A stretch of 64,000 bases of DNA from Cupriavidus alkaliphilus (GTDB lineage Bacteria; Pseudomonadota; Gammaproteobacteria; Burkholderiales; Burkholderiaceae): NCBI RefSeq assembly GCF_900094595.1, contig NZ_FMAD01000001.1, forward strand, positions 62,001 to 126,000, in the 5' to 3' direction. This document shows, piece by piece, positions 38,291 to 47,136 of the stretch. The number at the start of each line of letters is the position of its first letter. Position 1 is the first letter of the stretch. The position numbers were made by a program, and so were the translations under genes. The notes under the pieces are model-generated. The model was not told the DNA's origin. It ran no database searches and worked only from the letters and a program-made list of their open reading frames with translations.

Positions 38291-38683
38291 TTGATCTCCG
38301 GACTCATTTGCGTCGGCGACCGGACAACGCACGGAGGGACAGTCATTACCGGTGATGCCACCAGCATCATCGGTAATCGTGCCATGGCACGTGCAGGGGA
38401 CATGACGATTTGTCCCAAGTGCAAGGGCACTTTCCCGATCCTCGCAGGGAACGGAATTATCACTGCGCCCAATGGCGTTCCCTACGCCAGGCATATGGAC
38501 CGCACCGCCTGCGGTGCCAGGTTGCTTGCCAGCCAGGACACCACGCTGGCAAGCGACATGGAGACGCCAGTTGCTGCCGACTTTGAACCGGCAGGGATTG
38601 CTGCGGTAACGGCGTCTGGCCTCTGCCTGGACTGTCTGATGAAGGCCGCTATGGCCGGCGCGGCAACCGTCGTCCGAGGGTAG
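38291..38683 (+). CDS. PAAR-domain protein (T6SS spike tip)
   Basis: PAAR proteins cap the VgrG spike of type VI secretion systems and carry effectors. The N-terminal ~90 residues show the PAAR pattern (GDRTTHGGTVITGD, then CPKCKGTFPI and HMDRTACGARL). The start is a TTG at 38291 with GAGGGG upstream. It heads the run PAAR, DUF4123, hypothetical, Tox-REase-5 toxin and immunity genes, all on the plus strand. No vgrG or T6SS structural gene is in the window, so it must use an apparatus encoded elsewhere. Confidence 0.85.
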   Translation: MISGLICVGDRTTHGGTVITGDATSIIGNRAMARAGDMTICPKCKGTFPILAGNGIITAPNGVPYARHMDRTACGARLLASQDTTLASDMETPVAADFEPAGIAAVTASGLCLDCLMKAAMAGAATVVRG

Positions 38684-38689
38684 CTGACG

Positions 38690-39193
38690 ATGGATGTCCT
38701 CGATCGATACGGCCAACTCCGTACGCGCTTGCAGACGCTGAACCTGTATGCCCTGGTGGATGGCGCGCTGTATCAGCAGCATCGCGAGCGCCAGCTTGAA
38801 CAGGTGCCTGGCGGGATAGTCGCCTTGTTCTCCGGTACAGCGGATGACGCGCTGGCGCACGCAGGCCCCTGGCTGGTTGACGCGGCGCAGGTGACTGAAG
38901 CAGTCCTGCGCGACTTGATCTCACTGGAGAGGGCGGCACCGGCCGTCACTTGGCTTATCGCTGAGGCTGATCTGACCGGGCTCACACAACTGCTGCAATT
39001 GCGACTCGACATCAAGCTGCCCGACGGAAGAATGGCGCTTTTGCGGTATTGGGATCCGCGTGTACTGGCTGGCCTCTTTCAATTGTTGGCAGGTGACCAG
39101 CGAGCGGAATTCTTCCGTCATATCCATGAATGGCATTTGCTGGCCAATGGCAGGCGAGTATGGATAGGGAGGCAGCATGCTGACGCTCAGTGA
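38690..39193 (+). CDS. DUF4123 T6SS effector adaptor (Tap/TEC-type)
   Basis: Protein of 167 residues with the DUF4123 pattern (LYALVDGALY, then DAAQVTEAVLRDL and ALLRYWDPRVL). DUF4123 proteins are chaperone-adaptors that load a specific effector on to VgrG or PAAR. It lies seven bases after the PAAR gene and overlaps the next gene by 17 bases, so the genes are coupled. The likely cargo is the Tox-REase-5 protein two genes downstream. Confidence 0.85.
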   Translation: MDVLDRYGQLRTRLQTLNLYALVDGALYQQHRERQLEQVPGGIVALFSGTADDALAHAGPWLVDAAQVTEAVLRDLISLERAAPAVTWLIAEADLTGLTQLLQLRLDIKLPDGRMALLRYWDPRVLAGLFQLLAGDQRAEFFRHIHEWHLLANGRRVWIGRQHADAQ

Positions 39194-39563
39194 GGCGCAA
39201 TGGCAGGCGCTGCGACACACAGAGGTGCAGAACTTTGTCGGCGCGGTCTGTGATCAGTTTCTGGCTCATCGGCCGGAGCTGTTGCGCGAACCGGGTAAAG
39301 AAGAAGTTCTCGGACGAATGCGGACTGCGCATGACTTTGCCGCAAAAATTGGCATGGAATCAACACCACATATCGTGAGGCTTCTCTACCTCTGTGTCGA
39401 TGCGCCGCAATTGGCGGCTGACACGGATTTCCAGGCGTATCTCCAGAAGCCGGGAACGACACCGGAGCTCAGGCTGGATGACTTGTCTGCCGTGATCGAG
39501 CACATCCTTAAGAAGAAGGAGGCAAGGGTGGCGCACGGGGCCAAGGTAATGCGCGTGCTCTGA
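39177..39563 (+). CDS. Hypothetical T6SS-associated protein
   Basis: Protein of 128 residues beginning MLTLSEAQWQALRHTEVQNF, without signal peptide or membrane segment, mostly helical and acidic in the middle. The start has GGGAGG upstream and overlaps the DUF4123 gene. I cannot name a family. A near-identical copy of its first ~21 codons recurs at 41039 ahead of the second immunity gene, showing that it belonged to the toxin cassette that was duplicated. Confidence 0.7.
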   Translation: MLTLSEAQWQALRHTEVQNFVGAVCDQFLAHRPELLREPGKEEVLGRMRTAHDFAAKIGMESTPHIVRLLYLCVDAPQLAADTDFQAYLQKPGTTPELRLDDLSAVIEHILKKKEARVAHGAKVMRVL

Positions 39564-39689
39564 ACAAGGGCGACCCATGGCCAGTCGCAGAGCCGGCAGT
39601 TGCTCGGCACACTCGCCAGCGCTTGCAAATGATTGCGCAAAGGATGATTCCGTCTCAGCGCGAAAGCGGAACAGTGGAGAGCTATCACC

Positions 39690-40280
39690 ATGGCCACACT
39701 TGCAATCCCAGTAATCGAGAGTATCGCTGTTCGCGTGTTGGCTGCGCTCGGTGTCGGCCTCACCGGAGGTGCAGCAATTGAGGAGATGCGAAAGCGAAAC
39801 GAGGAGGCGGAAAAGGCCAAGGATAGCCCTGTAGCCCGCACCGATGCTCAGACGAAAACAAAGAAAGAAAAATGCAAGGAGTGCCCACCGGATCATGGAA
39901 AACCAGTGGCGAGAGGCTGGAGCATGTCGGACGCTTCGCTCGCATATCAGGCGCGAATCACAGGGTTCCCTCCGGGTACAGAGTGGAATTTTGCTGGACT
40001 GGATTTCGATGGTTTCCGGTCTTCCCAATGCCTGCTGCAGGAGGCCAAGGCAAAGTACGACCAGTTCTTTGACGAGTACGGCTTGCCGAAGGAGTGGTGG
40101 GCAAGCGATTCGGGCGGGGAGAACGGCCTGATCCGACAAGCGGGTACACAGTACGCGGTCGCGCTGCCGCGGCCGCCTGTCAGGCTGAGTTGGTACTTCA
40201 TGGAGCCGAAGAGCTACTCCCATTTTGCTTCGCTATTCTCGGTCCACTACCCAGGCCTGGAAACGGTCTTTGAACCATGA
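39690..40280 (+). CDS. Tox-REase-5 domain nuclease effector
   Basis: Predicted DNase toxin of 196 residues. The N-terminus has one hydrophobic segment (about 8-28) and a Lys/Glu-rich linker with a CKECPPDHG motif. The C-terminal domain matches Tox-REase-5: YQARITGFPPGTEWNFAGLD, then Asp105/Asp107 in LDFDGF and Glu118-x-Lys120 in LLQEAKAKYDQF, the restriction-endonuclease-like active site, and ends with RLSWYFMEP. It lies in a PAAR-DUF4123 cassette, so it is probably delivered by T6SS to kill neighbours. Its TGA overlaps the immunity gene's ATG. Confidence 0.85.
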   Translation: MATLAIPVIESIAVRVLAALGVGLTGGAAIEEMRKRNEEAEKAKDSPVARTDAQTKTKKEKCKECPPDHGKPVARGWSMSDASLAYQARITGFPPGTEWNFAGLDFDGFRSSQCLLQEAKAKYDQFFDEYGLPKEWWASDSGGENGLIRQAGTQYAVALPRPPVRLSWYFMEPKSYSHFASLFSVHYPGLETVFEP

Positions 40281-40987
40281 CGAGCACGTTGCTCCCCGAA
40301 ATTACTGCCCTCATGCGCCCGTCGGTCGCCCCGTCGCTTCAGGACCAGTTGGATCAACTGGGCAGATTCATCCACGTGATCCAGGCCTGGGGGCCGTCGT
40401 TCAGCAAGTGGTATCTGGGCGGCGACAGCAAGGATGAAGCATTGCGCTATGAGGCCTTTGGAGATGGTGGAATCAAGCCAGCGGCGCTCGCGGTCCTTTG
40501 GGCGATGAATAGCGGAAAGGCCACGGCATGTGACGTCGGCCTCTGGAATGGGCAAGACGGTGCCCAGGCGGCAGGGCTGAAGTATTTGATCGGCGGACTT
40601 CGCCCGTGGACTGTCAATCTTAGGCCGAGAGTCGACCCGGCAATTGCTACGCCGCAGGTCGTCTACGTTGTGGAGCAAGCCGCCGTCATCTGGTCGCCCT
40701 TGCTAATTACCGCGCACGCTCAGTCGTATATGACGAAGAAGGTGTTTCGCGATCGTCCGGGCGTCGGCAATATGATCTATCTGCCGCGCTCACTCACACA
40801 ACGTGAGGTGCCGGAAGCGGGTGCTCTCGTTCCTGTCATGAGAGAGCAGTGTCAAATCGGGACAATCATCATCAGTGTCGTGGATCAAGTGTTTTCGGAT
40901 CTGCTTCCTGATCACGTAAGGCTGGCGAACAGTATTGAGGTGCGGCTTGTCGACCAAGACCTCCTCCCCCGATACGCTGACCTCTAG
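40277..40987 (+). CDS. Imm52-like immunity protein, copy 1
   Basis: Protein of 236 residues that starts inside the stop of the Tox-REase-5 gene (ATGA overlap), as expected for a cognate immunity protein. Imm52 is the family usually paired with Tox-REase-5. Conserved blocks shared with the copies at 41169 and 42114 are a central YLPR/FRDRPGVGNM-like motif and the C-terminal ANSIEVRLVDQDLLPRYADL. It is presumed cytoplasmic, binding and blocking the nuclease. Confidence 0.8.
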   Translation: MTSTLLPEITALMRPSVAPSLQDQLDQLGRFIHVIQAWGPSFSKWYLGGDSKDEALRYEAFGDGGIKPAALAVLWAMNSGKATACDVGLWNGQDGAQAAGLKYLIGGLRPWTVNLRPRVDPAIATPQVVYVVEQAAVIWSPLLITAHAQSYMTKKVFRDRPGVGNMIYLPRSLTQREVPEAGALVPVMREQCQIGTIIISVVDQVFSDLLPDHVRLANSIEVRLVDQDLLPRYADL

Positions 40988-41038
40988 CCATCGTTCATTA
41001 ACCTGTTTCGAGCATGAGAGTCTGGATAGCGAGGCTGC

Positions 41039-41168
41039 ATGCTGACGCTCAGTGAAGCTCAATGGCGGGCGCTGCCGATGACGGAGGTTCGGAACTTTGT
41101 GAGTGCGAACGGGATTTCTCTCGGATCATTCGAGCCGCATTTCCCGACATAGAAGTGGTCTTTCAGCC
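41039..41168 (+). pseudogene. Scar of a deleted toxin cassette
   Basis: The first ~70 bases repeat the start of the gene at 39177 (MLTLSEAQWRALPMTEVRNF). After a junction, the last ~40 bases read FPDIEVVFQP and stop at the next ATG, matching the 3' end of the toxin gene (YPGLETVFEP). A complete hypothetical-toxin pair was therefore once here and was deleted internally, leaving its immunity gene (41169) intact. Confidence 0.75.
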
Positions 41169-41894
41169 ATGAGTTCCATACCTGCACTCGAACTCGCAGT
41201 CCGGCGCAAGGAAGCTCACCTCATCGACATCAGGCGCCAGTTTGCGGAGCTGCACGAATTTGCACGTGTCATTGGCAGGTATTCGTCCCTTCTCGATGAC
41301 TGGTATCTGTCGTCCAGCAAAAGCAAAGAAGATGCGCTCCTGTACCGCGCCTTCGACGAAGACGGACCAGCCAGTGCGGCGCTGGCTGTCCTTGAAGAGC
41401 GCAATAGAGGTGTCACCGATATTCGTTCGATCGCACTTTGGAATGGCGCCGAGAAGACCGCTCAACAGGCGTCGCTTGCATCAACCGCCAATGTGCTTGG
41501 GCGACCGGACAGGATTGCGCTGTCACTTCGCGTTGAGCCCTCATTCTCTGACTGGAAAGTGCCGCTACTCTGGTTAGAAAAAGCCGTTGCTATATGGCGA
41601 CCGCTTGTTGCGTGCTTTGGCCCATTCTGGTACAGCGAGCACAAGGCTTTTCAGGATCGCCCAGGCGTGAGCTGGCTGTTCTATTTGCCGCGTGTCCTCT
41701 CGGAGCAGGAGGTGCCAGAAGCGGGACTGTTGCACCCGGTGCTGGATGAGGGAAGGAAGCAGGTTGGTACGGTTGTGATCAGCATCATCGATGAACCATT
41801 CTCTGAATTGAATCCTGAGCATGTGCGGGTGGCAAACGCAATCGAGATTCGGCTAGTTGATCAGGATTTGCTACCAAGGTACATCGATCTGTAG
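41169..41894 (+). CDS. Imm52-like immunity protein, copy 2 (orphan)
   Basis: Protein of 241 residues similar to copies 1 and 3: SKSKEDALLYRAFDEDGPAS, then FQDRPGVSWLFYLPR and the C-terminal RVANAIEIRLVDQDLLPRYI. The ATG at 41169 overlaps the stop of the decayed toxin end, the same coupling as copy 1. It has lost its toxin but is intact, so it may protect against a related toxin delivered by other cells. A longer frame from 41103 covers the scar and is not supported. Confidence 0.8.
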   Translation: MSSIPALELAVRRKEAHLIDIRRQFAELHEFARVIGRYSSLLDDWYLSSSKSKEDALLYRAFDEDGPASAALAVLEERNRGVTDIRSIALWNGAEKTAQQASLASTANVLGRPDRIALSLRVEPSFSDWKVPLLWLEKAVAIWRPLVACFGPFWYSEHKAFQDRPGVSWLFYLPRVLSEQEVPEAGLLHPVLDEGRKQVGTVVISIIDEPFSELNPEHVRVANAIEIRLVDQDLLPRYIDL

Positions 41895-41955
41895 ATGATG
41901 TTAGGGATTGAAGTGCCGCTCAGTTCAGCGTCCGCCAGACCCAAGGGTTGTATGC

Positions 41956-42066
41956 GTAGTGGACGAACCATTCTCGGGAAGCAATCCGGAACATGGCAGG
42001 GTGGCCAATGCCATTGAGGTGCGGCTTGTCGATCAGGACCTTCTGCCGCGATATGCTGACCTCTAA
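41956..42066 (+). pseudogene. C-terminal remnant of an Imm52-like gene
   Basis: A 36-residue open stretch reads VVDEPFSGSNPEHGRVANAI followed by EVRLVDQDLLPRYADL and a stop, which matches the last ~36 residues of the neighbouring immunity proteins. No start or upstream part is present. It is the leftover of a fourth immunity copy between copies 2 and 3. Confidence 0.8.
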
Positions 42067-42113
42067 CTCTCTGAGAGAAATCGACCTAGGTCGACAGATT
42101 AGGTTGCGCTGCC

Positions 42114-42842
42114 ATGTCGCACGAGCTCTGCCTGTGGTTTCGGCACTCATCCGATTCACATCTCACTTTGCGAGACCATCTGTCGCTTGTGCAGAAGCTG
42201 ACGGGATTTCTGGGAGCAGAAGACACGCTGCTCGATGAATCCGCGTGGCTGTTGGCAGGTGACACGAAAGACGATTCTTACCGTTATTTGGTCTTCGACA
42301 GCCAAGGCCCCACCACGACCGCACTGTCCGTGTTGAATCAGGAACTCGAAGCAGAAGATGTCATCAAGACGTTCGTCATATGGAACGGGCAACTGGCAAA
42401 CTCGCAAGGTGCGTCCATTTCATACTATTTCGATCGCGCTGACGGAGCAGCGTCAGCCATGAGTCTTACTTTGGGCTCCAAGCCTCCATCGAGCCGATTA
42501 GGCCCTTGGACCACGGTTGCCAAGGTTTTGAGCGAGGCGGTAAAGATCTGGGACCCGCTGATCGCCACTGTCGAGACACGGAAATATGATGGTGTCTTCC
42601 CGGACCGTCCCGGTGTGGGTTGGATGATCTATCTGCCGACCATCGTCACGGAGCAGCACGTCCCGGAAGCGCGCGCACTCATGGCCGTCTCGGACGGGTG
42701 CAACGATCAGATGGGAACGATTGTCGTGAGCGTAACTGACGGGCCTTTCTCAGGAACGGACCCGGAACACGTCAGGTCGGCCAATGCCATTGAAATTCGG
42801 CTTGCCGAACTGGATTTGCTGCCGAGATTCATCGATCTGTAG
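42114..42842 (+). CDS. Imm52-like immunity protein, copy 3 (orphan)
   Basis: Protein of 242 residues with the same layout: LLAGDTKDDSYRYLVFDSQG, FPDRPGVGWMIYLPT and the C-terminal RSANAIEIRLAELDLLPRFI. It differs more from copy 1 than copy 2 does, mainly in the N-terminal half, so it probably answered a different toxin variant. No toxin gene precedes it; only the immunity remnant at 41956-42066 does. It is the last gene of the accessory region before the intact LysR gene. Confidence 0.8.
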   Translation: MSHELCLWFRHSSDSHLTLRDHLSLVQKLTGFLGAEDTLLDESAWLLAGDTKDDSYRYLVFDSQGPTTTALSVLNQELEAEDVIKTFVIWNGQLANSQGASISYYFDRADGAASAMSLTLGSKPPSSRLGPWTTVAKVLSEAVKIWDPLIATVETRKYDGVFPDRPGVGWMIYLPTIVTEQHVPEARALMAVSDGCNDQMGTIVVSVTDGPFSGTDPEHVRSANAIEIRLAELDLLPRFIDL

Positions 42843-42987
42843 ACGCGGGGAACCCGCCATTGCAGAGGCCCGACGTTGAGCGGAAAATGGGCGCGCATTT
42901 CGCAACAACCGCTGTATTGCTCGTGGCGGTTTCTCCAACATCGATCCCTACCTCGCCCCAACAACCTGCACCAGCGCGCCCACGACC

Positions 42988-43926
42988 GTGACGTCCCCCG
43001 CCCCCTCACGCAATCCCCGCCTCCATTTCGACCTCACCACCATCCAGCTCTTCATCGCGGTAGCCGACCAGGGCAGCATCACCCGCGGCGCCGAGCGCCT
43101 GCATCTCGCCGCAGCGGCGGCTTCAAGACGCATCCTCGAACTCGAATCCCAGCTCGGCGTCGCCCTGTTCGAGCGGCTGCCTCACGGCATGGCTTGCACG
43201 GAAGCCGGACGCGCGCTGCTGGCCCATGCCCGCGGCATTACGCACACCGTCCAGCGCATGCAGGACGACGCCGCGTCGTTCCTGGGCGGAGACCTGGGCG
43301 TGGTGCGGGTGGCGGCGCCAAAGTCGGCCGTGATCCAGTTCCTCCCGTTCGACATCCTGCGCTGCGCCACCGAATGCCCGGGCGTTCGCATCGACCTGCA
43401 GGAAATGAACAGCCAGGAAGTCCAGCAGTCGCTGCGCCGCGGCACGGTGGACATCGGCATCTACGAGGGCAGCCTGGGCGTGGTCGACCTGCCGACCGCG
43501 CCGTACCGCAGTGACCGGCTGGTGCTGGTGGTGGCGCGCGGTCATGCGTTGGCGAAGCGCAAGAAGGTGACGACGCAGGACGTGCTGGATTGCGAACTGA
43601 TCGTGCTGGGCGAGAGTTCGGCGATCTCGGTCGGGCTGGAGCGGCTGGCGGAGGAGGCGGGGCGGCTGCTGCGCATGCGCATGCGGGTGAGCGGGTTCGA
43701 CAGCATCGCGGCGCTGGTGGCGCAGAACCTGGGGGGCGGGGTGATGCCGGAGGCGATTGCGCGGGAGGTGGCGGGCGACAGCCGCTTCGTCCGGCTGCCG
43801 ATCGCGGGGGAGTGGGCGGTGCGGCATTTTGTGCTGTGCCATCGGCCGGAGGGGGCGCTGTCGTCGGCGGCGTTGAGCGTGCTGCAGGTGCTTGCGCAAA
43901 ACGCGAAACCTGAATCCCGAAAATAG
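42988..43926 (+). CDS. LysR-family transcriptional regulator of the Bug/CoA-transferase operon
   Basis: Regulator of 312 residues with the HTH block IQLFIAVADQGSITRGAERL, then AAAAASRRILELE, and a standard effector domain. It starts at GTG 42988. It lies directly upstream of a Bug-type binding protein, a family III CoA transferase and a crotonase on the same strand; LysR-Bug pairs of this kind usually control uptake and CoA activation of a carboxylic acid. The 5' end has a degraded relative at 27565-27665. The 3' third is G-rich on the coding strand. Confidence 0.9.
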   Translation: MTSPAPSRNPRLHFDLTTIQLFIAVADQGSITRGAERLHLAAAAASRRILELESQLGVALFERLPHGMACTEAGRALLAHARGITHTVQRMQDDAASFLGGDLGVVRVAAPKSAVIQFLPFDILRCATECPGVRIDLQEMNSQEVQQSLRRGTVDIGIYEGSLGVVDLPTAPYRSDRLVLVVARGHALAKRKKVTTQDVLDCELIVLGESSAISVGLERLAEEAGRLLRMRMRVSGFDSIAALVAQNLGGGVMPEAIAREVAGDSRFVRLPIAGEWAVRHFVLCHRPEGALSSAALSVLQVLAQNAKPESRK

Positions 43927-43987
43927 CGATAGCCCTGGGCGGGGGCATTGCGGAAGATGGCTCCATAACGATGAGAGGAGACACGCA

Positions 43988-44953
43988 ATGCGGCGCAGAC
44001 AATTTCTTGTGGCGGCGGCGGCCGGGCTGGCGGTGCCGGGCCTGGCGCGCGCGGCCAATGTGGCGGGGCCGGTGCGCATCGTGGTGGGCTTTGCCCCCGG
44101 CGGCGGCACGGACGTGCTGGCGCGCGTGATCGGGCAGAAGCTGGGTGTCATGTGGAACACCAGCGTGGTGGTGGAGAACAAGCCGGGTGCCACCGGCGCC
44201 ATTGCCGCGGCCTATGTGGCCAAGCAGCCGCCCGACGGCACCACGCTGCTGATGGCGCATGTCAACAGCCACGCGATCGCGCCGGCGCTGCTGGACGTCA
44301 AGTACGACCCGCGCGCGGACTTTACGCCGATTTCGATGGTCGGCGTCACGCCCAATATGCTGACCTGCCGTCCGGAACAGAAGGTGCGCACGGTATCGGA
44401 CATCGTGGCGCTGTGCCGCAAGAATCCGGGCAAGATTTCATTCGGCTCGTCAGGCATCGGCTCGGCGCAGCACCTGGCGCTGGAACTGTTCCGGATGCAG
44501 GCGAAGATCGACGTGGTGCACGTGCCGTACAAGGGCTCGGGGCCCCTGGTGGCAGACCTGCTCGGCGGCCAGATCGACTATGCCTTCGACACCATGACCG
44601 CGGCCACGCCCTTTATCCAGCAGGGCAAGGTGATCGCGATCGCGCAGACGCGTCTGAAGCGCGCGCCCAGCCATCCGGGCGTGCCGACGCTGGCGGAGTC
44701 GGGCTTCCCGGGCCTGGACGCGGCGTCGTGGTACGGGCTGGTGGGCCCGAAGGGCATGCCGCCGGCGCTGGCGCAGCGCCTGAACGAAGACGTCAACCGC
44801 GTGCTGGCCATGCCGGACGTGGCGGAGCGGCTGAAGAGCTTTGGCGCCGAGGACTCGGGCGGATCGAACCAGCAGTTCGCCGCCTATATCACCGCGGAAT
44901 CGACCAAGTGGGCCAAGGTGATCAAGGACGCCGGCGTGAAGGCGGAGAGCTGA
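43988..44953 (+). CDS. Bug/TctC-type solute-binding protein
   Basis: Periplasmic protein of 321 residues with a signal peptide beginning MRRRQFLVAAAAGLAVPGLA (Arg-rich, Tat-like, cleaved near ARA-AN) and the Bug signature VRIVVGFAPGGGTDVLARVIGQ. Bug proteins bind carboxylates for tripartite tricarboxylate transporters or act as sensors; the membrane partners TctA and TctB are not in the window. The ATG at 43988 lies downstream of GAGGAG; the frame extends to 43892. It precedes the CoA transferase by 59 bases. Confidence 0.92.
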   Translation: MRRRQFLVAAAAGLAVPGLARAANVAGPVRIVVGFAPGGGTDVLARVIGQKLGVMWNTSVVVENKPGATGAIAAAYVAKQPPDGTTLLMAHVNSHAIAPALLDVKYDPRADFTPISMVGVTPNMLTCRPEQKVRTVSDIVALCRKNPGKISFGSSGIGSAQHLALELFRMQAKIDVVHVPYKGSGPLVADLLGGQIDYAFDTMTAATPFIQQGKVIAIAQTRLKRAPSHPGVPTLAESGFPGLDAASWYGLVGPKGMPPALAQRLNEDVNRVLAMPDVAERLKSFGAEDSGGSNQQFAAYITAESTKWAKVIKDAGVKAES

Positions 44954-45012
44954 TGGCCGAGCGCCGACGCACCGATGCACGAAGCCCGAACCAATTTCCC
45001 AGGACGCAACCG

Positions 45013-46266
45013 ATGACTGATTTCCGCGACTCCGGCGCCCGCGCCAACCAGGCCGCCCAGGCCAACGCCGCGCCCCTGCCGCTGGCCGGCGTGCGTGTGC
45101 TCGACGTCAGCCAGGTCATGGCCGGCCCTTACGCCTGCATGCTGCTGGCGGACCTTGGCGCCGACGTGATCAAGATCGAACCGCCGGATGGCGGCGACCA
45201 GACGCGCGGCTCGATGGGGTTCAAGATGAAGGGCCCGGACAGCATGGGCTTCCTGAACATGAACCGCAACAAGCGCAGCGTCACGCTGGACTTGAAGACG
45301 GAATCGGGCCGCGAGGTGCTGTACCGGCTGGCGGAAACCGCCGATATCCTGGTCGAGAACTATCGCCCCGGCGTGATGAAGCGCCTGGGTATCGACTACG
45401 AGACCCTCAGCCAGATCAACCCGAAGCTAGTCTACTGCAGCATCTCGGGCTTCGGCCAGAGCGGGCCGTGGGCCGCGCGGCCGGGCTTCGACCTGATGGC
45501 GCAGGCGATGTCCGGCGTGATGAGCGTCACCGGCTATCCCGGCGGCGCGCCGGTGAAGGCGGGCGTACCGGTGGCGGATATCGGCTGCGCGCTGTTCGCG
45601 ACCTATGGCATGTTGTCGGCCTATATCGGCGCCAAGGAGACGGGCAAGGGGCAGTATGTCGATGCCTCGCTGTTCGATTCCGCGCTGGCGTTCTCGGTGT
45701 GGGACACCTGCGAATATTGGGGCACCGGGCGCGAGCCCGAGCCGCTCGGCACGGCCAACCGCATGAGCGCGCCGTACCAGGCGATGAAGGCGGCGGATGG
45801 CTACTTCGTGATGGGCGCGACCAACCAGAAGCTGTGGCAGCTGCTGTGCAATACGCTCGACCGGCCCGACCTGCTTGCGGACGAGCGCTTTGCCACCGTC
45901 GCGCTGCGCCTGGCCAACCGGCAGGCACTGATCGGCGCGCTGGAAGAGAGCTTTATCAAGCAGAGCGCCGACTACTGGATCGAGCAGCTGCTCGAGGTCG
46001 GCATCCCGGCCGGGCCGATCCTGACCTACCCGCAGGCGTTCGACAGCGAGCACGGCAAGCACCGCCAGATGCGCATCGAGATCGATCATCCGATCGAAGG
46101 CAAGGTGCCCAATATCGGCTTTGCGGTGAAGATGGGCGGCACGCCGCAGCAGGTGCGGCGCCCGCCGCCGCTGCTGGGCCAGCACACCGCCGAGATCCTC
46201 GCCGAGCTGGGTCTGTCGCAAAACGAACAGCAGTCGCTGGCCGCGGCCGGCGCATTCGGCGCATGA
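45013..46266 (+). CDS. Family III acyl-CoA transferase (CaiB/BaiF type)
   Basis: Enzyme of 417 residues that moves CoA between carboxylic acids. Family features are LAGVRVLDVSQVMAGPYACM at the N-terminus, LADLGADVIKIEPPDGGDQT, and YVDASLFDSALAF with the catalytic aspartate. I chose the ATG at 45013 with AGGA upstream; an earlier ATG at 44953 overlaps the Bug gene's stop and would add 20 Arg-rich residues. Its stop overlaps the crotonase start, so the two act in one pathway, probably CoA activation then hydration of an imported acid. Confidence 0.92.
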   Translation: MTDFRDSGARANQAAQANAAPLPLAGVRVLDVSQVMAGPYACMLLADLGADVIKIEPPDGGDQTRGSMGFKMKGPDSMGFLNMNRNKRSVTLDLKTESGREVLYRLAETADILVENYRPGVMKRLGIDYETLSQINPKLVYCSISGFGQSGPWAARPGFDLMAQAMSGVMSVTGYPGGAPVKAGVPVADIGCALFATYGMLSAYIGAKETGKGQYVDASLFDSALAFSVWDTCEYWGTGREPEPLGTANRMSAPYQAMKAADGYFVMGATNQKLWQLLCNTLDRPDLLADERFATVALRLANRQALIGALEESFIKQSADYWIEQLLEVGIPAGPILTYPQAFDSEHGKHRQMRIEIDHPIEGKVPNIGFAVKMGGTPQQVRRPPPLLGQHTAEILAELGLSQNEQQSLAAAGAFGA

Positions 46267-47084
46267 GCGCCCCGCAGGCTGCAACCGGCGCAGGCACGCC
46301 GCCCGGCGAAGGGCAAGTCACGCTGACGCGCCAGGGCCGGATCGCGACGCTCACCTTCGACCGCCCGGCCGCGCGCAATGCGATGACGTGGGCGATGTAC
46401 GGGCAGCTTGCCGCGCACTGCCGCACGCTCGCCGCGGAGGGTACCGCCGGTGCGCGCGTGGTGGTGCTGCGCGGCGCGGGCGGCGAGGCCTTTGTTGCCG
46501 GGACCGACATCGCGCAGTTCCAGCAGTTCGGCGGCGGCGATGACGGGGTCGCGTACGAAGCGCGCATCGACGAGGGCATCGCGCTGGTCGAGCAACTGCC
46601 GATGCCTGCGGTAGCGGTCATCGACGGCTGGGCGGTGGGCGGTGGCCTGGCCATCGCGACCGCATGCGACTTCCGGCTGGCAACGCCGAAGGCCCGCTTC
46701 GGCGTGCCGATCGCCAGGACGCTGGGCAATACGCTATCCGCGCTGAACCTCGCCAAGCTGCGCGCGGCATGGGGGTTGCAACCGGTGCGGCGCATGCTGT
46801 TGCTGGCGCAGGTGCTCGATGCCGACGCGGCGCTGGCGTGCGGCTTCCTCGAGGGCGTGCATGCGCCGGAAGCGCTGGAAGCCGAAGTCGCCAAGCTGTG
46901 CGAGCGGCTCGGTGCGCTCGCGCCGGTCACGCAGACGGTCATCAAGGAGTCGTTGCGCCGCCAGACCGTGGCGGCGGTGGCCGAGACCGACGATCTGGTG
47001 CGGCAGTGTTATGGCAGCGACGATTTCCGGGAAGGGGTGGACGCGTTCGTTGGCAAGCGTCCGCCGGTGTGGAAGGGGCGGTGA
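46263..47084 (+). CDS. Enoyl-CoA hydratase/isomerase (crotonase) family protein
   Basis: Crotonase-fold protein of 273 residues with the oxyanion-hole glycine motifs [12 protein letters not shown] and [19 protein letters not shown]. Both glutamates that catalyse hydration in classical enoyl-CoA hydratases appear missing: the first site reads [11 protein letters not shown] (no Glu) and the second reads [11 protein letters not shown] (no PE). It may therefore be an isomerase, lyase or another crotonase reaction. It overlaps the CoA-transferase stop by four bases. Confidence 0.88.
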   Translation: MSAPQAATGAGTPPGEGQVTLTRQGRIATLTFDRPAARNAMTWAMYGQLAAHCRTLAAEGTAGARVVVLRGAGGEAFVAGTDIAQFQQFGGGDDGVAYEARIDEGIALVEQLPMPAVAVIDGWAVGGGLAIATACDFRLATPKARFGVPIARTLGNTLSALNLAKLRAAWGLQPVRRMLLLAQVLDADAALACGFLEGVHAPEALEAEVAKLCERLGALAPVTQTVIKESLRRQTVAAVAETDDLVRQCYGSDDFREGVDAFVGKRPPVWKGR

Positions 47085-47136
47085 ACCTGCAAGAGGCCGA
47101 CGCCCTGAACGGTGGTGTCGATGGGTCCCGAGCCAG

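Noticed and set aside
22054..42987. Prophage or integrative element
   Set aside because: No integrase, transposase, phage structural gene, tRNA target or direct-repeat ends were seen; the region looks like an accumulation hot spot.
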